The translations under genes were made by a program, and so were the position numbers. Below, one piece after another: positions 49,717-53,883 of a DNA stretch of 53,883 bases; within the stretch, counting starts at the first letter, position 1, and each line of letters opens with the position of its first letter. The stretch is from Gp6-AA40 sp035649395 (GTDB lineage Bacteria > Acidobacteriota > Vicinamibacteria > Vicinamibacterales > UBA2999). The notes under the pieces were generated by a model. The model saw only the letters and a program-made list of their open reading frames with translations. It did no database searches and was not told where the DNA came from. The stretch spans positions 1 through 53,883 of the forward strand of contig DASRJR010000250.1 in NCBI GenBank assembly GCA_035649395.1, read 5' to 3'.

Positions 49717-49986
49717 TCAACCGATATTCTGCAGGTCTTTGCCGGGTTTGAAGCGGATGGTCCGACCGGGTGGGATCCGGACCTCCTTGCCGGTCCTCGG
49801 GTTCCGGCCAATGCCGCGCTTACGCGGCTTCACCTGGAACACGCCGAAGCCCCGCAGCTCGATGCGGTCGCCCCGCTGCATGGACAACCGCATGGCGTCG
49901 AAGACAGCGTCGACTGCCACCTCGGCCTTGACCTTCGTGATGTCGGCGATTTTCGAAACTTCGTTGACGATGTCGACCTTGATCAT
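49717..49986 (-). CDS. HU/IHF-family DNA-binding protein
   Basis: 89 residues, full length. MIKVDIVNEVSKIADITKVKAE forms the dimer helices, RGDRIELRGFGVFQVKPRK the beta saddle and GRNPRTGKEVRIPPGRTIRFKPGK the DNA-binding arms with the conserved NP pair at the tip. A nucleoid protein that bends DNA. The ATG at 49986 has AGAGG about 11 nt upstream and a strong promoter. The site-2 protease gene follows 22 nt downstream. Confidence 0.95.
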   Translation of the reverse strand: MIKVDIVNEVSKIADITKVKAEVAVDAVFDAMRLSMQRGDRIELRGFGVFQVKPRKRGIGRNPRTGKEVRIPPGRTIRFKPGKDLQNIG

Positions 49987-50019
49987 GCGCGGGATGCCTC
50001 TGCTGCAAACGCGGTAACT

Positions 50020-50048
50020 ACTATAAAAATAATCACTTAGGCTGTCAA
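50020..50048 (-). promoter_or_regulatory. Near-consensus sigma70 promoter of the HU gene
   Basis: On the minus strand: -35 TTGACA (50048-50043), exactly 17 nt, and -10 TATAGT (50025-50020). The leader is about 27 nt with an AGAGG site. This is the best promoter in the window and lies 12 nt from the divergent der start. Confidence 0.75.
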
Positions 50049-50060
50049 CAGCACTCATCT

Positions 50061-51464
50061 GTGGCCGCAAAATCGTTACCTTCCGTCGTGCTCGTCGGCC
50101 GCCCGAACGTGGGCAAGTCGACGCTGTTCAACCGCCTCACGGGTACGAGGCGATCGATCGTCACGGCGATCCCGGGGACGACGCGCGACGTGATCACGCA
50201 TGCAGTTGAATGGCGCGGCACACGGTTCGAGCTGACTGATACCGGTGGCATGTTCGGCGCAAGCCAGGACCCCTTGCATGCGCTCGTACTCGAGCGCGGC
50301 CGCCGCGCGATCATCGACGCGGATCTCCTTGTCCTCGTTGTGGATGGTCGTGAAGGGCTGATGCCTGGCGATCGTGAGATCACCGAGGCGGTCCGCGCCG
50401 CTGACAAGCAGGCGCTGATCGCGGTCAACAAGACCGACGATCGCAGGGCGAGGAGCGGCGTGCTCGAGTTCTTCGCGCTCGGGTTCGATCCGGTGTTCGA
50501 GATTGCGGCCGAGCACGGCACAGGCATCGGCGATCTCCTTGACGCGATCGTCGACCTGCTCCCTCGCCACGCAAGTGCCGTGGAGAAACCTCCCGATCTC
50601 GCCGTGGCGATCGTCGGGCGGCCGAATGTGGGCAAGTCGTCCCTGGTCAATCGGTTGCTGCGCGAGGAGCGCATGATCGTGAGCGAGGTGCCAGGGACGA
50701 CTCGGGACGCTGTAGATACGGTCATGCGATGGCACCGCCGCACGTTTCGGATCGTGGATACGGCTGGCATTCGGCGTCCCGGTCGTGTCGCACGCGGGGG
50801 TCAGGTGGAAACCGTGAGCGTGCTGCTGGCCCGTCGCGCGATCGAAGCCGCTGACATCGTCGTGCTCGTCATCGACGCGGTGGAAGGCGTGACCGAACAG
50901 GACGCGGCCATCGCCGGCGAAGCCGATCGGGCCGGCCGCGGGCTGATCATTGTCGCCAACAAGTGGGATCTGACGAAGGACAACGGACCGGACTTCGTGA
51001 AGACGTTCGACGAGGAACTTCGCCGGAGGCTGAAGTTCCTGGACTACGCCACGATCCTTCATATCTCAGCGATGACCGGCGAGCGGACGCCGAAGTTGCT
51101 CGACGCCATCGATGCCGTCGGCGAGTCGAGGCGGACGCGGGTGAAGACGGCGGAGCTGAACGTATTCGTCGAGCGCGTGTCAGCGGAGCACCCTCCGGCC
51201 AGCCCGGGGCGGACCCACGTCCGGATCCTCTACGCCGCCCAGACCGGTGTCGCGCCGCCCACGTTCGTGTTCTTCACCAACGTCGCGACCACGTTCCACT
51301 TCTCGTATCAGCGGTATCTCGAGAACCGACTGCGTGAGGAGTTCGGGTTCAAGGGAACGCCGATCCGGATCCACGTGCGGGCTCGAAGAAGGACCGGTCG
51401 CGATGCGTCGAAAGGGGCGCCGCGCTCGTCGCGCCGGCGAGCGAGAGCGAGCCGGGAACCGTGA
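50061..51464 (+). CDS. der: GTPase Der (EngA), ribosome assembly
   Basis: 467 residues with two tandem G domains and a C-terminal KH-like domain. First P-loop GRPNVGKSTLF (13-23) with TTRD, second GRPNVGKSSLV near residue 186, DTAGIRRPGRV, and NKWDLTKD. Der helps 50S subunit maturation and is essential in many bacteria. A GTG start is used. The tail after the KH domain is basic (RARRRTGRDASKGAPRSSRRRARASREP), and its last codons overlap the first unit of repeat island E. Confidence 0.95.
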   Translation: MAAKSLPSVVLVGRPNVGKSTLFNRLTGTRRSIVTAIPGTTRDVITHAVEWRGTRFELTDTGGMFGASQDPLHALVLERGRRAIIDADLLVLVVDGREGLMPGDREITEAVRAADKQALIAVNKTDDRRARSGVLEFFALGFDPVFEIAAEHGTGIGDLLDAIVDLLPRHASAVEKPPDLAVAIVGRPNVGKSSLVNRLLREERMIVSEVPGTTRDAVDTVMRWHRRTFRIVDTAGIRRPGRVARGGQVETVSVLLARRAIEAADIVVLVIDAVEGVTEQDAAIAGEADRAGRGLIIVANKWDLTKDNGPDFVKTFDEELRRRLKFLDYATILHISAMTGERTPKLLDAIDAVGESRRTRVKTAELNVFVERVSAEHPPASPGRTHVRILYAAQTGVAPPTFVFFTNVATTFHFSYQRYLENRLREEFGFKGTPIRIHVRARRRTGRDASKGAPRSSRRRARASREP

Positions 51465-51524
51465 ACGATGAACTCCGGACCGAAAACCGGGAACCTTGAA
51501 CCCTGAACTCCTGAACCGTGAACT
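51454..51524 (+). repeat. Heptad repeat island E (NNGAACC units), left flank of the MerR gene
   Basis: Ten units in an almost strict 7-nt register: GGGAACC, GTGAACG, ATGAACT, CCGGACC, GAAAACC, GGGAACC, TTGAACC, CTGAACT, (+1) CTGAACC, GTGAACT. Core GAAC. It begins over the der stop and ends 27 nt before the MerR ATG. Island F on the other side has the same core in reverse orientation. Confidence 0.85.
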
Positions 51525-51536
51525 GTTTAGTGCTGC

Positions 51537-51542
51537 TATACT
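51537..51542 (+). promoter_or_regulatory. Extended -10 (TGC-TATACT) of the MerR gene
   Basis: TATACT preceded by TGC ends 8 nt before the ATG at 51551, with no Shine-Dalgarno sequence. A leaderless or nearly leaderless transcript is expected. Confidence 0.5.
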
Positions 51543-51550
51543 GATTCGCG

Positions 51551-52063
51551 ATGACGCAGAGGTGGTACAAGGCCGCTGAGGTCTGCGAGATGACGCAGCT
51601 CCAGCCCTATGTGCTGCGATCGTGGGAGAAGGAGTTCCCAGGCATCGGCGTTCAGAAGGCAGCGGACAGCCCGCGGCTGTATCGACAGTCGGACGTCGAT
51701 CAGGTGCTCAAGATCAAGCAACTGGTGTTTGGCGAGGGCCTGACGCTGGCGGGCGCGCGTCGGCGGATCGAGCAGAACAACGGCGCGACGAAAGTCAACG
51801 ATCAGGACGTCGCCGAGGTGCTCGATGCGTTGGCGTCGGATGCGCGGACGCGCATCGCGCACGTGCGCGACGGTTTGAAGTCGATCCTGAAGTTGCTGTC
51901 GAGTGCGCCTGGGACGGTCGTGGTCGTGGACGACTATCGACTCGAACCGACATCGGCGACGCCGCGGCGTGCCCTTGCGGTACGACAGAAGCCGACGCCG
52001 TCGAAGCGATCGGCGACGAGGAAGCCAAGCCCGCCGCCCAAGCGCAAACGCGCGAACGCATGA
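51551..52063 (+). CDS. MerR-family transcriptional regulator
   Basis: 170 residues. The winged helix-turn-helix is at the N terminus (KAAEVCEMTQLQPYVLRSWEKEF, then RLYRQSDVDQVLKIKQLVFGEGLTLAGARRRIEQNN). The central helix (60-115) is the usual dimerisation coil. The C terminus is basic with Lys/Pro (KRSATRKPSPPPKRKRANA) and has no metal-binding cysteines, so it does not look like a metal sensor. Its target is unknown. It is flanked on both sides by inverted heptad repeat islands. Confidence 0.9.
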   Translation: MTQRWYKAAEVCEMTQLQPYVLRSWEKEFPGIGVQKAADSPRLYRQSDVDQVLKIKQLVFGEGLTLAGARRRIEQNNGATKVNDQDVAEVLDALASDARTRIAHVRDGLKSILKLLSSAPGTVVVVDDYRLEPTSATPRRALAVRQKPTPSKRSATRKPSPPPKRKRANA

Positions 52064-52090
52064 CGTCGGGGCCACCTTGAGGCGGCCCGT

Positions 52091-52130
52091 CGTTCAGAGT
52101 TCACGAGTTCAGAGTTCCGGTTCAACGTTC
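52091..52130 (-). repeat. Heptad repeat island F, right flank of the MerR gene, inverted relative to E
   Basis: TTC cores at 52093, 52100, 52108, 52115, 52121 and 52128 give steps of 7, 8, 7, 6 and 7 nt. On the minus strand the units read NNGAACN like island E. The island lies between the MerR stop and tRNA-Pro. Confidence 0.8.
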
Positions 52131-52140
52131 CTAAGAACGT
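52125..52140. terminator. Perfect hairpin ACGTTC-CTAA-GAACGT directly before tRNA-Pro
   Basis: A 6-bp perfect stem with a 4-nt loop ends at base 52140, one base before the tRNA. It could mark the tRNA precursor 5' processing site or end the MerR transcript. Confidence 0.45.
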
Positions 52141-52217
52141 CGGGATGTGGCGCAGCCTGGTAGCGCACTTGACTGGGGGTCAAGGGGCCGCCGGTTCGAA
52201 TCCGGCCATCCCGACCA
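52141..52217 (+). tRNA. tRNA-Pro(GGG)
   Basis: 77 nt including an encoded CCA. The acceptor stem CGGGATG (52141-52147) pairs with CATCCCG (52207-52213); the D arm GCGCAGCCTGGTAGCGC, anticodon stem CTTGA/TCAAG with loop CTGGGGG (anticodon GGG), and T arm GCCGGTTCGAATCCGGC are all regular. It decodes CCC (and CCU by wobble). Confidence 0.97.
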
Positions 52218-52232
52218 CGCTTCAATCGATCG

Positions 52233-52263
52233 AACGGCCTGGCCCCGAGCCAGGCCGTTTTCG
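52233..52263 (+). terminator. Rho-independent terminator of tRNA-Pro
   Basis: An 11-bp stem AACGGCCTGGC / GCCAGGCCGTT (52233-52243 and 52249-52259) with loop CCCGA, then TTCGTTTG. The clearest intrinsic terminator in the window. Confidence 0.85.
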
Positions 52264-52296
52264 TTTGTCGGCTATGCTGGTCTGACGTAATCGCCA

Positions 52297-53460
52297 ATGC
52301 AGACCCGCATTTCGAGCGCCGTCACTCGAACGGCGACGAGACCGCACGCGCCGAGCGAGCGCGCGGGAGAACTCCTACACATCGGTCAGGTCATCACCAG
52401 TCCGGAAACGCAGCTGCAGTACGAGATCGAGCGACTGCTCGGCCAGGGCGGCTTCGGACAGGTGTATCTCGCGCGGCGGCTCGGTCGTTCGACGCTGGTC
52501 CCCGAGGCCCTGTGCATCAAGATCAGCCATCGCATCGACGGATGGCTGCGCGAGGCGTACTTCGGCCAACTGCTCGACAGCCACCCGCGCGCGATTCACG
52601 TCTTCGATGTGTTCCCGTTGTTCCGGGCGGGACATCCGGTCGCGTATTGTCTGGCGCTGGAGTACGCCAGCGATGGCGATCTGAGCGCGTACCTGCGCCG
52701 CCAGAGCCGGCCCTGGTCAGAAACGACAGTCCGCCGCGAGATTGCCGGTGTGCTCGAAGTGCTCGGCAAGCTGCACCGCGGCCAGTTGTTGCATCGCGAT
52801 CTCACTCCGCTCAACGTGTTCGTGTGCGACGGCCGTCGTCTCAAGCTCGGCGACTTCGGCATCGTCCGTCAGCAGAGCGATCGACGCGGGATCACTGCGC
52901 GGACGATGAACGCGTTGACAGCGCCGAGTGAATTCCTCGATGCTGCGGCGCCGAAGTGGCAGGCGCGCGACGACGTGTATCAGGTGGGGCAGTTGTTGGC
53001 GATGCTGGTCAAGGGTGACGCGCGAACGCGTGTCAGAACGCCGGAGATTCGCACGCTGGTGTGCAGCGATCATCTGAAAGAGATCATCCATCGCTGCATC
53101 GGTGAGCGGCGGAAGCGCTATGAGAATGCCGGCGAGCTGATCGACGCGCTCAACACGCCGCCACCACGGTTGAAGAGCGGAATGCTTCGCAGCTTGAAGG
53201 AGGTGCATCTGACCTTCACCGGCATTCTGACCAAGCGGCGGAAGGAGGCCGTGCGCGCGGCCACGCGCGCCGGCGCGGTCGTGCACAGCGGGCCGTCGGC
53301 ACTCACGACTGTCATCGTCCGCGGCCGTCCCAACCCGCTTCAGGCCGCAGGCCGCGACGGTGGGTTGAAGCTGATGGAGATCAAACGGCTCCGGCAGAAG
53401 GGCTACAAGATCACGCTGCTGAACGAGAAGCAGTTCTGGGAGCTTGTGGCCAAGAAGTAG
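52297..53460 (+). CDS. Ser/Thr protein kinase with C-terminal BRCT-like domain
   Basis: 387 residues. Hanks-type kinase (about 43-285): Gly loop GQGGFG (49-54), lysine K75 (LCIKIS), helix C E86, catalytic HRDLTPLN (D168, N173; threonine replaces the usual lysine after DL), and DFG (186-188). There is no transmembrane segment. Residues about 303-384 (VHLTFTGILTKRRKEAVRAA, GAVVHSGPSALTTVIVRG, GLKLMEIKRLRQKGYKITLL, ending QFWELV) follow the BRCT pattern seen at the C terminus of DNA ligase. The kinase could thus be tethered to DNA-repair partners. TATGCT lies 18 nt before the ATG. Confidence 0.85.
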   Translation: MQTRISSAVTRTATRPHAPSERAGELLHIGQVITSPETQLQYEIERLLGQGGFGQVYLARRLGRSTLVPEALCIKISHRIDGWLREAYFGQLLDSHPRAIHVFDVFPLFRAGHPVAYCLALEYASDGDLSAYLRRQSRPWSETTVRREIAGVLEVLGKLHRGQLLHRDLTPLNVFVCDGRRLKLGDFGIVRQQSDRRGITARTMNALTAPSEFLDAAAPKWQARDDVYQVGQLLAMLVKGDARTRVRTPEIRTLVCSDHLKEIIHRCIGERRKRYENAGELIDALNTPPPRLKSGMLRSLKEVHLTFTGILTKRRKEAVRAATRAGAVVHSGPSALTTVIVRGRPNPLQAAGRDGGLKLMEIKRLRQKGYKITLLNEKQFWELVAKK

Positions 53461-53462
53461 CG

Positions 53463-53883
53463 TCAGTTCGCCGCGACGCGTTGCTTCAGCTCTTCGAACC
53501 AGTTCAGGACAACCTCGAACTGCCGGACGTCTCGCGGCCTTCCACCCGACGCGACGGCGGCGACGAATCGATTGCCGTCGGGAAACATGTCGAAATCGCG
53601 ATTCGTGCCGAGTCGTCGCGGGAACAGCCCTCCCGATGGAAGGGTTGTCACGCTCCCCACCGTGAAGGTCGGCTGCGTGGTGATCGCGACGGCGGTCCCT
53701 TGCCCGTTAAGGAGGTTATAGAACACCAGCTCGCGTCCGGTGCGGGACCACGTCGGATCTGTGCCTCCCGCCACCACCGAGTAGCGGATGCCCGTTGGCG
53801 GAAACGGTTGCACGAAGATCTGTGCTGACGCGCGAGTCGCTTCGGTGCTCGCGACATACGCCACCCAGCGCCCGTCTGGCGAG
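53463..53883 (-). CDS. WD40-like beta-propeller protein, C-terminal part (runs off the right edge)
   Basis: About 140 C-terminal residues with no start inside the window: the frame stays open to the last base with SPDGRWVAYVAS, a PD40-type blade. Further blades are visible (TDPTWSRTGRELVFY, FDMFPDGNRFVAAV). The final segment FEVVLNWFEELKQRV is typical of acidobacterial Ser/Thr kinases carrying a PD40 propeller, so the missing N terminus may be a kinase. It converges with the BRCT-kinase gene, stops 2 nt apart. Confidence 0.78.
   Translation of the reverse strand, partial: SPDGRWVAYVASTEATRASAQIFVQPFPPTGIRYSVVAGGTDPTWSRTGRELVFYNLLNGQGTAVAITTQPTFTVGSVTTLPSGGLFPRRLGTNRDFDMFPDGNRFVAAVASGGRPRDVRQFEVVLNWFEELKQRVAAN

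Noticed and set aside
1..53883. CRISPR arrays
   Set aside because: The heptad islands are too short in period and lack spacer-repeat structure. No 24-40-nt direct repeats with unique spacers were seen.

Overview
The window is a GC-rich, gene-dense bacterial chromosome segment. It most likely comes from the Acidobacteriota, probably the Vicinamibacteria side. Three gene families typical of that phylum support this: a VWFA-related secreted protein of the acidobacterial TIGR03436 type (5176-6501), a large MacB/FtsX-type orphan permease of the acidobacterial ADOP type (16843-19254), and the 3' end of a WD40-like beta-propeller protein with an acidobacterial-style C terminus (53463 to the right edge). 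No phage, plasmid, CRISPR array or intact transposon was seen. The taxonomic call is inference from gene content only.

Layout. 1-3060 (minus): a response regulator overlapping hemE, then hemG, then a partial exported methyltransferase-like protein. 3293-4636 (plus): two unrecognised genes. 4690-11702: rpiB, the VWFA protein, a LysR regulator, an orphan DNA methyltransferase, two small unknown genes, a D,D-peptidase and fdhE. 11720-15020 (plus): glgA-trxA-trxB, then a DinB-like gene. 15068-20446: mnmA, a TfoX-like gene, the ADOP permease and a cysteine desulfurase. 20824-25548 (plus): bactofilin, methyltransferase, acyl-CoA dehydrogenase, glpX and an MFS transporter, mostly with touching genes. 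25575-29171: a small basic gene divergent from hflX, a TPR/SLH lipoprotein and pgsA. 29179-42654: an exopolysaccharide region with four glycosyltransferases, a polyprenyl-phosphate sugar transferase, a UDP-xylose-synthase-like SDR, ugd, galE, an MsbA-like ABC exporter and an embedded HtrA-like protease. 42724-48706 (plus): the housekeeping run yicC-gmk-rpoZ-coaBC-UDG-priA. 48693-53883: a site-2 protease, HU, der, a MerR regulator, tRNA-Pro(GGG), a Ser/Thr kinase with a C-terminal BRCT-like domain, and the partial propeller protein.

How the genes work together. Ugd, GalE and the UXS-like SDR supply UDP-glucuronate, UDP-galactose and probably UDP-xylose to the glycosyltransferases. The WbaP/WcaJ-type transferase loads the first sugar onto undecaprenyl phosphate, and the ABC protein may export a lipid or glycolipid. 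GlgA, GlpX and RpiB belong to central carbon and glycogen metabolism. MnmA and the cysteine desulfurase can cooperate in tRNA 2-thiolation. HemE and HemG are late haem-pathway steps.

The most unusual signals are non-coding or architectural. First, at least six islands of degenerate heptanucleotide tandem repeats occur, several in inverted pairs; one pair flanks the MerR gene, one sits at the 5' end of a lipoprotein gene and one is translated in frame inside the uracil-DNA glycosylase. Second, a -10-like TANNNT box repeatedly lies 5-11 nt before the start codon with no Shine-Dalgarno sequence, which suggests widespread leaderless transcripts. Third, a hairpin-rich sequence of about 180 nt precedes bactofilin. 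Fourth, one protein joins a kinase to a BRCT-like domain.
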